36,816 bases of DNA. Source: JAJPXC01 sp964517875 (GTDB lineage: Bacteria > Bacteroidota > Bacteroidia > Bacteroidales > Muribaculaceae). The stretch's first letter is position 1. Every line of letters starts with the position of its first letter. The translations under genes and the position numbers were made by a program. Positions 15,781-23,457 of this stretch are shown piece by piece. The notes below the pieces were generated by a model. The model saw only the letters and a list, made by a program, of their open reading frames with translations. It did not search any database and had not been told where the DNA came from. The stretch is taken from contig CAZFEU010000017.1 of assembly GCA_964517875.1 (NCBI GenBank), forward strand, positions 1 to 36,816, in the 5' to 3' direction.

Positions 15781-16968
15781 ATGGCAGACTCCAATTTTAT
15801 TGATTATGTGAAGATACTGGCCCGCTCGGGCAAAGGAGGTGCCGGATCACGACACTTCTATCGTGCAAAATATGTGCCCAAAGGTGGTCCCGACGGTGGC
15901 GATGGCGGCCGTGGCGGTCACATCATTCTCAAGGGCAACAAAAATATGTGGACACTGCTCCCACTCAAATACCGTCGTCATATATTCGCCGGCAACGGTC
16001 AAAGCGGCTCGGGTGGCCGCTCATTCGGCAAAGACGGTGACGACGTGATTGTAGAAGTCCCCGTAGGTACTGTGGTATTCGATGCCGAGACCGGTGAATA
16101 CCTTGCCGAAGTAACCGAGGACGGACAGGAGGTAAAGCTCCTGAAAGGTGGTCGCGGAGGCTTAGGCAACTGGCATTTCAAATCGGCCACCAACCGCACT
16201 CCTCGTTATGCACAGCCTGGCGAGCCTGCCGTGGAGCGATCGGTGATTCTCGAACTTAAACTATTGGCCGACGTAGGTCTGGTAGGATTGCCTAATGCCG
16301 GAAAATCCACTCTACTGTCGTCACTATCAGCCGCAAGGCCCAAAATAGCCGACTACCCCTTCACCACAATGGAGCCGCAACTGGGCATTGTGAGCTACCG
16401 CGACAACCGCTCCTTTGTGATGGCCGACATACCGGGCATAATAGAGGGCGCAAGCGAGGGGAAAGGCCTTGGGCTTAGATTCCTACGACATATCGAGCGC
16501 AATGCCGTGCTCCTTTTCATGGTACCCGCCGATGCCGACGATATACTGAAAGAATACGAAATATTGCTTAATGAGCTCCAACAGTTCAACCCTCAGCTCG
16601 CCGACAAACACCGCATTCTCGCCATATCGAAGAGCGACATGCTCGACGATGAATTGAAGGCAGAAATTGAGAAATCACTACCGTCCGACATACCGCACGT
16701 ATTCATCTCATCGGTTACCGGCCAAGGACTCTCCGAGCTCAAGGATGTGCTTTGGGGAGCTATCACCGACGAGAGCAACCAACTCGCCACAGTAACCATA
16801 ACACACCGCCCGCTTGATGGCCACCACCGTGTGCGTGAGGAGGATGAGTTCATCTTCACTCCCGAACCAGTCGAGGAGGAGGAAGAAGATGCAGGCGGCA
16901 AGATGCTCGACGAAGATGAGTATGACGACGAATATATGTGGGATGAAGATATAGATCCTGAAAATTAA
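15781..16968 (+). CDS. obg: GTPase Obg/CgtA
   Basis: 395 aa essential ribosome-associated GTPase linked to 50S assembly and stress response. The glycine-rich Obg fold fills residues 1-160 (SGKGGAGSRHFYRAKYVPKG, GPDGGDGGRGG). The G domain follows: G1 VGLPNAGKST (168-177), G2 YPFTTMEP, G3 DIPGIIEGA and G4 AISKSDML (SKSD in place of NKxD). The C-terminus is a highly acidic tail (EEEEEDAGGKMLDEDEYDDEY). ATG 15781 opens the conserved Obg fold; a longer reading into the preceding gene is a frame artefact. It is followed by a strong bidirectional terminator shared with the convergent permease gene. Confidence 0.96.
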   Translation: MADSNFIDYVKILARSGKGGAGSRHFYRAKYVPKGGPDGGDGGRGGHIILKGNKNMWTLLPLKYRRHIFAGNGQSGSGGRSFGKDGDDVIVEVPVGTVVFDAETGEYLAEVTEDGQEVKLLKGGRGGLGNWHFKSATNRTPRYAQPGEPAVERSVILELKLLADVGLVGLPNAGKSTLLSSLSAARPKIADYPFTTMEPQLGIVSYRDNRSFVMADIPGIIEGASEGKGLGLRFLRHIERNAVLLFMVPADADDILKEYEILLNELQQFNPQLADKHRILAISKSDMLDDELKAEIEKSLPSDIPHVFISSVTGQGLSELKDVLWGAITDESNQLATVTITHRPLDGHHRVREEDEFIFTPEPVEEEEEDAGGKMLDEDEYDDEYMWDEDIDPEN

Positions 16969-16978
16969 ATTTTGAAGC

Positions 16979-17028
16979 AATAGAAAGAGAGGGGGATGCG
17001 CATTGCGTGTCCCCCTCTTTCTATTTTC
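16979..17028. terminator. Bidirectional intrinsic terminator between obg and the permease gene
   Basis: Left arm 16979-16996 pairs with right arm 17010-17025 (core GGGGGA / TCCCCC, then AATAGAAAGA / TCTTTCTATT) with one 2-nt bulge and a 13-nt loop. T-rich sequence follows on the right and A-rich sequence precedes on the left, so it can work in both directions. The stop codon of the leftward permease gene (17021-17023) lies inside the stem. Confidence 0.85.
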
Positions 17029-18337
17029 TTGTAGAGCGGAATGTAATCATGAAAGCCACTGCCGTGAGCAGAGCGAAAGCGGCAAACACGAGCCATGCTG
17101 CCGGCCAATCGCCCACCAACAACGACATATTGGGATTGACAGGCGAAGGCACCCAGTGGCAGAAATAATCAATCACATATCCGGCAAGCACTGTGCCCAC
17201 CGATGCCCCCACTCCGTTGGTAAGCATCATCCACAAGCCTTGCGCTGATGCCGTGAAGCGCTTATCAGTAGCCCCCTCCAAGTAGATTGCGCCTGCAATA
17301 TTGAAGAAGTCGAACGCCACACCATAAATTATCATAGAGAATATCAGCAGCCATAATCCGTCGCCGGGGTTGCCCAAAGCGTATGAGCCAAAACGCAATG
17401 CCCATGCGAGCATCGCTATTGTGAGCACAACCTTCACACCGTATCGCTTCATAAAGAAAGGCACCAGGAGCACGCACACAGCTTCAGCCACCTGCGATAT
17501 GGATGTGAGCAGCGTGGCATTGGAAGCGCCGAATGACGCGGCATATTCAACATCGGCCATGAACGAAGTGATGAACGGACCCGAAAAACCATTGGTCACC
17601 TTCACGCACATCCCCATAAGCATCGAAAAGATGAAAAACACCACGATCTGTGGGGAGCGGAATATACTCAACGCCCTAAGTCCCAAGCGATCGTATAGAC
17701 TATCACCGCCACACTTGGGATTGACACCAACATCGGGAAGCGAAAGACTATATACGCTCAACACCAAGCTTATCAAAGCCGACACAAGGAATTGCCAATA
17801 TTGAAACTGAAAACGGTTGGTGCCCGACAACGACATCACCAGTCGCCCATCATCAAATCCTGCGCAGTTGACAAATAGCATTGCCGCGATGAACCCAATC
17901 GTGCCAAAAACCCTTATACGAGGAAATGCGCTCACAGTATCTGCGCCAGCACGTCGCAGCAATCGGAATATTAGTGAATTGCTTAAAGCCACAGTGGGCA
18001 TAAAGAAAGCCGAACTAACAATAAAAGCCAGTGTGAACCATAGCGGAGAGGGATATGGCGTCTCATATCCCATCCACCAGCAGCACCCCATAGCCATGCC
18101 GGCTATAAGCTGGCATAATGAAAGCAGTCGATGCGGTGCCACATATCGGTCGGCCACTATACCTACCAGCGCCGGCATCAACAGACACACAAGCCCCTGA
18201 ATAGCGAAAAACCAGGCAATCAGGTACCCCATCCCGGCACTTCCCAGATAGTTGCTCATACTTGTAAGATATGCGCCCCAGACCGCAAACTCCAGGGCGC
18301 ACATCAACGAAAGTCGTGCTTTAATACATCTCATCAT
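17021..18337 (-). CDS. NupG-type nucleoside:H+ symporter (MFS)
   Basis: 438 aa with about 12 membrane segments, matching the nucleoside:proton symporter family (NupG/XapB). Family traits: LSLMCALEFAVWGAYLTSMSNYL at the N-terminus, the GIVADRYVAPHRLL loop, RIRVFGTIGFIAAML and the FFNIAGAIYLEG region late in the protein. It should import nucleosides across the inner membrane. It lies 1 nt after the secreted-protein gene, which follows the TonB receptor by 10 nt, so outer- and inner-membrane steps of uptake may be encoded together. The start is the first of two adjacent ATGs (18337 or 18334). Confidence 0.88.
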   Translation of the reverse strand: MMRCIKARLSLMCALEFAVWGAYLTSMSNYLGSAGMGYLIAWFFAIQGLVCLLMPALVGIVADRYVAPHRLLSLCQLIAGMAMGCCWWMGYETPYPSPLWFTLAFIVSSAFFMPTVALSNSLIFRLLRRAGADTVSAFPRIRVFGTIGFIAAMLFVNCAGFDDGRLVMSLSGTNRFQFQYWQFLVSALISLVLSVYSLSLPDVGVNPKCGGDSLYDRLGLRALSIFRSPQIVVFFIFSMLMGMCVKVTNGFSGPFITSFMADVEYAASFGASNATLLTSISQVAEAVCVLLVPFFMKRYGVKVVLTIAMLAWALRFGSYALGNPGDGLWLLIFSMIIYGVAFDFFNIAGAIYLEGATDKRFTASAQGLWMMLTNGVGASVGTVLAGYVIDYFCHWVPSPVNPNMSLLVGDWPAAWLVFAAFALLTAVAFMITFRSTRK

Positions 18338-18338
18338 T

Positions 18339-18989
18339 CTATAACCTCATTTGTCCACACGGGTAGTAACCATCTTCAATCAAGGGCTTTATCTCCTTTT
18401 CAAAGATTTCTCTACTGATGATACGATAATGTGGGTCGTAAGCCTTAACATAGTCTTCGCTGTGTTCACCCCAGTATATTCCATTATTGAGTCTGTCGGC
18501 TATGGCAGCTTTATCACCTTCAAAATCGGGAAGATTTAGATTCATATCTTCTACCACGGCAAGAATAGTTTTCCACTCATCCACCCATTGATCCATTGAT
18601 GGCGTGGTTACTTGGTCAGCACTACGAATAAACGCATCGAAGAATTTGTCGAACGGCACAACATTATCCTTTAGCACTATGAGATTAACTCTCACATAGT
18701 TGCCTTGATAGGTGGTAGGCTCGTATAGGGAATAGCTCCCATCAATGGGTTTAGCCAACTCCTTGCGGAGATAACCTTCAGCCCCCTTACGATTCGAAAT
18801 AATGTGTCCTGGTCCAAAACGGTCCTGAAACGAGGACTTATATATATCGAGCAGTGTAGCCTTTGGATACTGGTTGATAAGAGACAACACTGATAAGCGT
18901 ATCGAATCGGTCTTTAAGGCCTGAGACATCCCAGTCACTGGCAAGATTGCCAGCAGCAGGGCAATGAAGATACGACTGACGTTTGACAT
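18339..18989 (-). CDS. Secreted conserved protein of unknown function
   Basis: 216 aa with a signal peptide (MSNVSRIFIALLLAILPVTGMSQA) and no lipobox, so probably periplasmic. The mature part is mixed alpha/beta with notable stretches LLDIYKSSFQDRFGPGHII, EPTTYQGNYVRVNLIVLKD, IYWGEHSEDYVKAYDPHYRII and a closing FEKEIKPLIEDGYYP. I recall homologues in other Bacteroidales but no assigned function and no familiar catalytic motif. Its position between a TonB-dependent receptor (10 nt upstream) and a nucleoside permease (1 nt downstream) suggests a role in handling the same ligand in the periplasm, for example binding or hydrolysis. That is context-based inference. Confidence 0.75.
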   Translation of the reverse strand: MSNVSRIFIALLLAILPVTGMSQALKTDSIRLSVLSLINQYPKATLLDIYKSSFQDRFGPGHIISNRKGAEGYLRKELAKPIDGSYSLYEPTTYQGNYVRVNLIVLKDNVVPFDKFFDAFIRSADQVTTPSMDQWVDEWKTILAVVEDMNLNLPDFEGDKAAIADRLNNGIYWGEHSEDYVKAYDPHYRIISREIFEKEIKPLIEDGYYPCGQMRL

Positions 18990-18999
18990 GGTTTATATT

Positions 19000-20898
19000 T
19001 CAGAACTTAACGGACAGACCGGCCATGACTGTTGCTCGAGGCATAGGGAAACCGTTGATTGTCTCGTATCGCGTAGCCGTGATATTGTCCACCTTGGTGA
19101 AGAATGTCACATTGCACTTGGGTGCCACCTTCCAGTCATAAGCTACACGGCCGTTGAGCAGCGAGTAATTCTCCTTCTCCGCACCACCGTTGCGCAAGCC
19201 CCACACGTTGTTGGACTCCAGCGAGAATTGCCAATTACCGGGATGATAGCTCACCTGGCCGAAAAGGCGGTTTTTGGGGGCGTAGAGCACGTTATCGGTG
19301 GTCCACAGATAGCTGTAGTTGGCGTTGATGCTCCACTGACTGTTGATGGCGTAAGTAGCGTCGAGCTCCACGCCCTTGTTACGGAAGCTTCCCACATTTT
19401 TATTTGTCATGGGTCCGCCGGTGATTGGATTCTTCTCTGCCACGGTCTGAATCATGTCGCGACCGTCGATGAAAAAGAGCGACACACCGGCATCGAGTCG
19501 TCCATCGAGGAAACGCTGACGCACTTCCACCTCATAATTCCACATATACTCAGGCTTGAGGTCGGGATTGTGGGGAGGGTACATATAGAGCTCGCGCAGA
19601 TTGGGGCTGCGGAAACCTTTGCTCCATGAGAACTTAACGGTATTGGTGTTGATGGGGTGGAATATGAAACCTGCCTGCGGAACGAGTACGTTGCCAAACT
19701 GCGATGAGTGCTGCACGCGTAGCCCGGCGTTGACCGAAAGCATATCGTTAATAAAACCCTGCTGTGTCATCAGGTAGCCGGCGATCTCATTGATATGCTC
19801 ATCTACACCCTGAACATCGGGGCTACCGTCGAGCATCGAATTCCATGTGCGGCCACCCCAATGCTGGAAGTCAACTCCCACCGAGGTTACGTTATCAACC
19901 CACAGGTCAACATTCTGGTAGGCATTGATTCCCATATTCACATCCTTGGAGTGGAAAATATAATCTCGTGGTACACCTTTGTTTGTGGCTGTTCCGAATG
20001 CCGAATATCCATCATTTATGTCATGCCGCCCCCAGTTGGTGTAAAACTGCAACTGTCCGGACGTGCGGCTGTATGTATCGTTGACGTACACCGCTGCTGT
20101 TCCGCGCACAATCTTTGTCCACATATCGAGCAGCGGATCGTCGGTCGAGCCAGGGTTATGGGGCTTAGTTTCAGTCATGGTTACATTGGCACCGGCTTTC
20201 CAATTAGGTGAGAACCGATATTGCAGTGACGCAAACTGACTGGCCAGCCACGTGCGGCTATTATACCCTCGCGATCCGTCAGTACGCTCATATGTGGCAC
20301 TAACGAATGCGTTCAACTTATTTTCATTATACCCCAGATTAAGCCCATAGCGCTGAGTAGCATAGCTACCCCACTCGGCACGTGCGCTACCGTTGAAGCC
20401 CTGCTGAGTGGCATGCTTGGTGATAATGTTTACTGAGCCGCCCATAGCATTGGAGCCGTAGAGCAATGACGACGGGCCGCGCACCACCTCCACCTTGGCT
20501 ACATCCTCAGATGTGTATGTATCGGCAAGCGCATGACCGAATATCGATGCCCACTGAGGCTGGCCATCAATCATAAAGAGCACTTTTGACCCTCCTCCTA
20601 CGCCGCGGATGCTCACTGTGCCGGCTGCTCCGCCCGAAACACCGTAGCCCATGATACCTCGCTCGGTCACAAACAAGCCCGGCACATGGTTGGCGAGCAC
20701 GGGCAGAATATTTGTCTCTGAGCTCTTCTCAATCATTTTATCATCAATGACACTGACGCTCATTGGGAGCAATTCGGCCGAAACCTTAGGTGTTGCGAAC
20801 ACCTCCACTTCATGAAGCTGCATAGTATCTCTTAACGACACCGCATATCCACCAATGGCTACCGAGCCCAACATCAGCAATGCAATCACTCTTCTCAT
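19000..20898 (-). CDS. TonB-dependent outer-membrane receptor
   Basis: 632 aa. A signal peptide (about 1-20) is followed by a TonB-box-like segment (MQLHEVEVFATP). The plug domain (about 35-160) includes VSIRGVGGGSKVLFMIDGQP and VEVVRGPSSLLYGSNAMGGSVNIITK. A 22-strand beta barrel follows, ending in the aromatic-terminated strand MAGLSVKF. The length is that of BtuB/siderophore-type receptors, not of the roughly 1000-aa SusC family, and no SusD partner is present. Ligand unknown; the operon partner NupG hints at nucleosides or a nucleoside-containing compound, while metal-chelate or cobalamin uptake is the family default. ATG 20898 opens the signal peptide and lies about 45 nt after a good promoter. 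Confidence 0.93.
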   Translation of the reverse strand: MRRVIALLMLGSVAIGGYAVSLRDTMQLHEVEVFATPKVSAELLPMSVSVIDDKMIEKSSETNILPVLANHVPGLFVTERGIMGYGVSGGAAGTVSIRGVGGGSKVLFMIDGQPQWASIFGHALADTYTSEDVAKVEVVRGPSSLLYGSNAMGGSVNIITKHATQQGFNGSARAEWGSYATQRYGLNLGYNENKLNAFVSATYERTDGSRGYNSRTWLASQFASLQYRFSPNWKAGANVTMTETKPHNPGSTDDPLLDMWTKIVRGTAAVYVNDTYSRTSGQLQFYTNWGRHDINDGYSAFGTATNKGVPRDYIFHSKDVNMGINAYQNVDLWVDNVTSVGVDFQHWGGRTWNSMLDGSPDVQGVDEHINEIAGYLMTQQGFINDMLSVNAGLRVQHSSQFGNVLVPQAGFIFHPINTNTVKFSWSKGFRSPNLRELYMYPPHNPDLKPEYMWNYEVEVRQRFLDGRLDAGVSLFFIDGRDMIQTVAEKNPITGGPMTNKNVGSFRNKGVELDATYAINSQWSINANYSYLWTTDNVLYAPKNRLFGQVSYHPGNWQFSLESNNVWGLRNGGAEKENYSLLNGRVAYDWKVAPKCNVTFFTKVDNITATRYETINGFPMPRATVMAGLSVKF

Positions 20899-20945
20899 TT
20901 TATTTATACTTGAAACGGTTAATAATCTGGAATAATACGATGCGA

Positions 20946-20975
20946 CAAATTTAGACAAATTTCGCCAATCCCCAA
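20946..20975 (-). promoter_or_regulatory. Promoter of the TonB receptor operon
   Basis: On the minus strand TAAATTTG (20953-20946) is a perfect -7 box and TTG (20975-20973) lies 19 nt upstream. The nonamer GACAAATTT is repeated at 20944 and 20954 over the box. Expected start near 20941, leader about 43 nt. Confidence 0.65.
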
Positions 20976-20982
20976 GACTTTT

Positions 20983-21030
20983 TTTTGACTTTTTTGTATC
21001 TATTTTATTATTCTATTTTGACTTTTTTGT
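20983..21030. repeat. Two 15-bp direct repeats upstream of the TonB receptor promoter
   Basis: TTTTGACTTTTTTGT occurs at 20983-20997 and again, identically, at 21016-21030, 33 bp apart (close to three helical turns). They lie just upstream of the -33 element of the leftward promoter. The second copy also begins a 7-bp inverted repeat, TTTTGAC / GTCAAAA (21016-21035). They are candidate activator sites or an A-tract upstream element. Confidence 0.6.
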
Positions 21031-21071
21031 CAAAACAATTTTAGACTCGCAACGGCAATACCCACACACCC

Positions 21072-22307
21072 CTATAAATCAATGAAATGCGAGAGACTTA
21101 ACAGGAACTCATATACGGGAACCACCTCCACTTTCATACCATTGACCTGCATTAAATCATGATTATTGTCGGTGAGCAGAATCAACTTACCGCATCCGGT
21201 GGCCCGCGACAGCGACATAAATCCCGACATTACACCCTGCATCACCTGAGCATCGTCGGTGTAAGGCACATACTCCACGGCCACACGCATGCGCATATCG
21301 CGACACACCGCAAAGTGGCATTGCCGGTCACGATTGCCGTAATAGTGCATCATGTAACCATTTCTGTTGCAATATTGGTTGAGATGGAGATAAACCGCGG
21401 TTTCGATCCGCTCCCCTATATGAGCCTCGACCATCAACCCCGTGTCGGCAGCATACAGTTTCTCCATAAAATTTCGCACGTTGTCAAACATCGAAAGGCG
21501 CACCAACGGCCGGAAAAGCCCAGTGGTATTGATATCATCAACATACTTTCGCAACGTATTCACCGACTTGACATCGGTTGTGGGTAACAACTCCTTATAA
21601 TTGAGCACTACCGGTGATTGATTTAAAATACGCAAGGCAATTCGTTGCATCTGAGGCACCAGCGCCGGGCGTATTCCACCGGCAGTGTCTCGCGCTATTA
21701 TATCGCCGATTAGTGCTTGGACTCCGACGGCGCCTTTACGTCGCGACTGCATTCCCGGCATGCCACCACGTATCAGATAGTCATCAAACGCCTTACGCAA
21801 AAGCCCGCGTCCTGTGGGTGTCGCCATATCTTCAGCCACACCGTGCCAGCTGCAATATTGAGGCCATGACATGGGATTTATCATCACCTCCCGGGTGGTT
21901 ATCCCGGGTTTATCACCCGAATTTAGGGCTATGACGCGCCAACCGCTGCTGATAAATACCTCGATCACCTCACCCCAGATGGCGAGCTTCTTGAACTCGT
22001 CAATTATCACCATTCGGCAATCGCCATAGAGCATTACCACAGCCTCCAGAATATCCGCAGCGGTCAATCCCTTCATCTGTTTCAACGACTCATCCTCAGC
22101 ATCGACATAGGCTACTACACCCTGCTTGGAACAATGATCAATTGCCCACCAGGTTTTTCCTACTCCACGCAGGCCGTATACTACGGTAAGCTGATCTTCG
22201 TCGTTAACTTCCGGTATGGCACGGTCAACCTTTGCGGCCCTTTTTATTTTGTCGGCCGCAAGCTTCTGAGCCTTTAGTACCTGCTCGAGCCGGGGCAACT
22301 GATTCAT
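21072..22307 (-). CDS. AAA_14/DUF4143-type ATPase
   Basis: 411 aa. The Walker A motif YGLRGVGKTWWA (P-loop at 45-52) and Walker B MVIIDEFKK mark an ATPase of the archaeal-ATPase-like AAA_14 group. NPMSWPQYCSW and DDYLIRGGMPGM match the conserved follow-on of this family. The C-terminal half resembles DUF4143, with a winged-helix-like stretch (ELLPTTDVKSVNTLRKYVDDI), LYAADTGLM and a restriction-endonuclease-like fold remnant. Such proteins are very common in Bacteroidota, often in several copies, and their biological role is unknown. It overlaps the methyltransferase gene by 4 nt, so it is translated from the same message, which diverges from the urease operon. Confidence 0.8.
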   Translation of the reverse strand: MNQLPRLEQVLKAQKLAADKIKRAAKVDRAIPEVNDEDQLTVVYGLRGVGKTWWAIDHCSKQGVVAYVDAEDESLKQMKGLTAADILEAVVMLYGDCRMVIIDEFKKLAIWGEVIEVFISSGWRVIALNSGDKPGITTREVMINPMSWPQYCSWHGVAEDMATPTGRGLLRKAFDDYLIRGGMPGMQSRRKGAVGVQALIGDIIARDTAGGIRPALVPQMQRIALRILNQSPVVLNYKELLPTTDVKSVNTLRKYVDDINTTGLFRPLVRLSMFDNVRNFMEKLYAADTGLMVEAHIGERIETAVYLHLNQYCNRNGYMMHYYGNRDRQCHFAVCRDMRMRVAVEYVPYTDDAQVMQGVMSGFMSLSRATGCGKLILLTDNNHDLMQVNGMKVEVVPVYEFLLSLSHFIDL

Positions 22308-22918
22308 GCCTTGGGCTTTGTAATGCGTATCACATACATCTCTGCATCATCCAGCACATGGTCCACGTTAAGGCCGCAATCGTTGAGGTCGCGTGCGAAT
22401 TCCTCCCCGCTCTTGAGTTTCATCGAGTGGACACTGCCATCGTTATGGTGGTGCAAGCCGTTAATAGCCTCCTTAGGCTCGGGAAAAGCTATGACAATAT
22501 GACCACCTGGCTTGAGATTCAGTTTGTAGAGCCACTCGAGTGTCTCGTACGGACGCTCCAAGTGTGGAAACATACAATACATCATCATGCAGTCGTACTC
22601 CCCGGGTATCGGATCACTCTCCACATCAATATTAAGGTACTCTACATTGGTATACTGAGGATATTTCCCTTTGGCAACTGAAAGCATGCCTTCAGAGATG
22701 TCGGCGGCCACAATGCGCCCCTTATCCCCTATTACCTCCTCAATGTAGGGAAGAAGCACACCTGTGCCTGTGCCCACATCGAGCACCGCATCGCATGGCT
22801 CCATCTTAGCCAAACCAAGTATACGCCTTATCTTATCGGGAAAAACAACGGCGAATGAATCCCATCCGGGAGCCATCTCATTAAAAAACTCTCTATTGCC
22901 TTTTGTTCCGCAGGACAT
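22304..22918 (-). CDS. Class I SAM-dependent methyltransferase
   Basis: 204 aa. N-terminal FFNEMAPGWDSF is typical of UbiE-like class I enzymes, motif I is VLDVGTGTGVL (45-55), AADIS is the acidic residue after strand 2, and LKPGGHIVIAFPEP is motif III. A histidine cluster GLHHHNDGSVHS (154-165) stands out and could bind a metal. The substrate is unknown. The gene heads a two-gene message with the AAA ATPase and is divergent from ureA, with 192 bp between start codons. Their facing promoters share a palindromic -7 element, so co-regulation with urease is possible; that is inference. Confidence 0.82.
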   Translation of the reverse strand: MSCGTKGNREFFNEMAPGWDSFAVVFPDKIRRILGLAKMEPCDAVLDVGTGTGVLLPYIEEVIGDKGRIVAADISEGMLSVAKGKYPQYTNVEYLNIDVESDPIPGEYDCMMMYCMFPHLERPYETLEWLYKLNLKPGGHIVIAFPEPKEAINGLHHHNDGSVHSMKLKSGEEFARDLNDCGLNVDHVLDDAEMYVIRITKPKA

Positions 22919-22970
22919 GATGAATCGTTAAATAATTAATGTACAGAAGGATAGTCAACCCATGAGAATG

Positions 22971-22988
22971 CTCGAAATTTACTCGAAA
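22971..22988. repeat. Short direct repeat CTCGAAA ahead of the methyltransferase gene
   Basis: CTCGAAA occurs at 22971-22977 and 22982-22988, 11 bp apart (one helical turn). On the minus strand the overlapping TAAATTTC (22981-22974) is one base from a -7 box, giving an alternative, closer promoter for the methyltransferase gene. Confidence 0.35.
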
Positions 22989-23016
22989 CACATCTACCAA
23001 AATTTTCCTCCTTTTT

Positions 23017-23043
23017 TAAACAATTTTTTCTTGGAATTGTTTA
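23017..23043. promoter_or_regulatory. 9-bp inverted repeat in the urease promoter (candidate operator)
   Basis: TAAACAATT (23017-23025) and AATTGTTTA (23035-23043) are perfect reverse complements around a 9-nt centre. The right arm touches the -7 box and the left arm occupies the place where a -33 TTG would be expected but is missing. This is a good candidate site for a regulator of urease, acting as activator or repressor. Confidence 0.5.
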
Positions 23044-23058
23044 TATTTGCAAATATAA
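23041..23058. promoter_or_regulatory. Palindromic -7 element shared by the urease operon and divergent methyltransferase gene
   Basis: TTATATTTGCAAATATAA is an 18-bp perfect palindrome. It presents TATATTTG on the plus strand (23042-23049) for ureA, with a leader of about 57 nt, and TATATTTG on the minus strand (23057-23050). A minus-strand TTG (23078-23076) lies 18 nt upstream of the latter. The plus-strand box lacks a well-placed -33 TTG. Confidence 0.6.
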
Positions 23059-23110
23059 TTAAAATTACTTTTAGGCAAAGTTTTATTCACCATAAAAAAC
23101 AACAACCAGT

Positions 23111-23413
23111 ATGCATCTTACACCCAAAGAAGAGGACAAGCTCAAATTGCTATCCTTAGGAATCATCGCTGAGCGCCGTCTCAACAAGGGATTGAAGCTC
23201 AACTATCCCGAGTCAGTTGCCTACATCACCTCAGCCGCACTTGAAGGTGCCCGCGAGGGTAAGACCGTAGAGGAAGTAATGCACGACGCAGCCAATGTCC
23301 TTACCAAGGACCAAGTGATGGACGGAGTAGCTGACATGATCGGTCTGCTGCAAGTTGAAGCCGTATTTACCGACGGCTCTCGCCTGGTATCAATCCACCA
23401 GCCCATTAAGTAA
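23111..23413 (+). CDS. ureA: Urease gamma subunit
   Basis: 100 aa, the standard length of a stand-alone gamma subunit. The N-terminus MHLTPKEEDKLKLL and the blocks AERRLNKGLKLNYPES, AYITSAALEGAREGKTVEEVM and VEAVFTDGSRLVSIHQPI cover the whole family profile. It forms the heterotrimer building block of cytosolic urease, which splits urea into ammonia and carbon dioxide, with UreB and UreC. It is the first gene of the operon, and ureB follows after 44 nt. Confidence 0.97.
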   Translation: MHLTPKEEDKLKLLSLGIIAERRLNKGLKLNYPESVAYITSAALEGAREGKTVEEVMHDAANVLTKDQVMDGVADMIGLLQVEAVFTDGSRLVSIHQPIK

Positions 23414-23457
23414 GTCAACAAAGCTCAACAACACCAACCTTCTAATTACCATTAATT

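Noticed and set aside
19000..20898. SusC-type polysaccharide receptor
   Set aside because: The length is 632 aa, there is no carboxypeptidase-like N-terminal domain, and no SusD gene is adjacent.
21016..21035. TTTTGAC/GTCAAAA hairpin as a terminator for the ATPase gene
   Set aside because: The ATPase gene is transcribed leftward and ends at 21072. The stem is weak and AT-only except for one G-C and one C-G pair, and the loop is all T. It is better explained as part of the direct repeats upstream of the receptor promoter.
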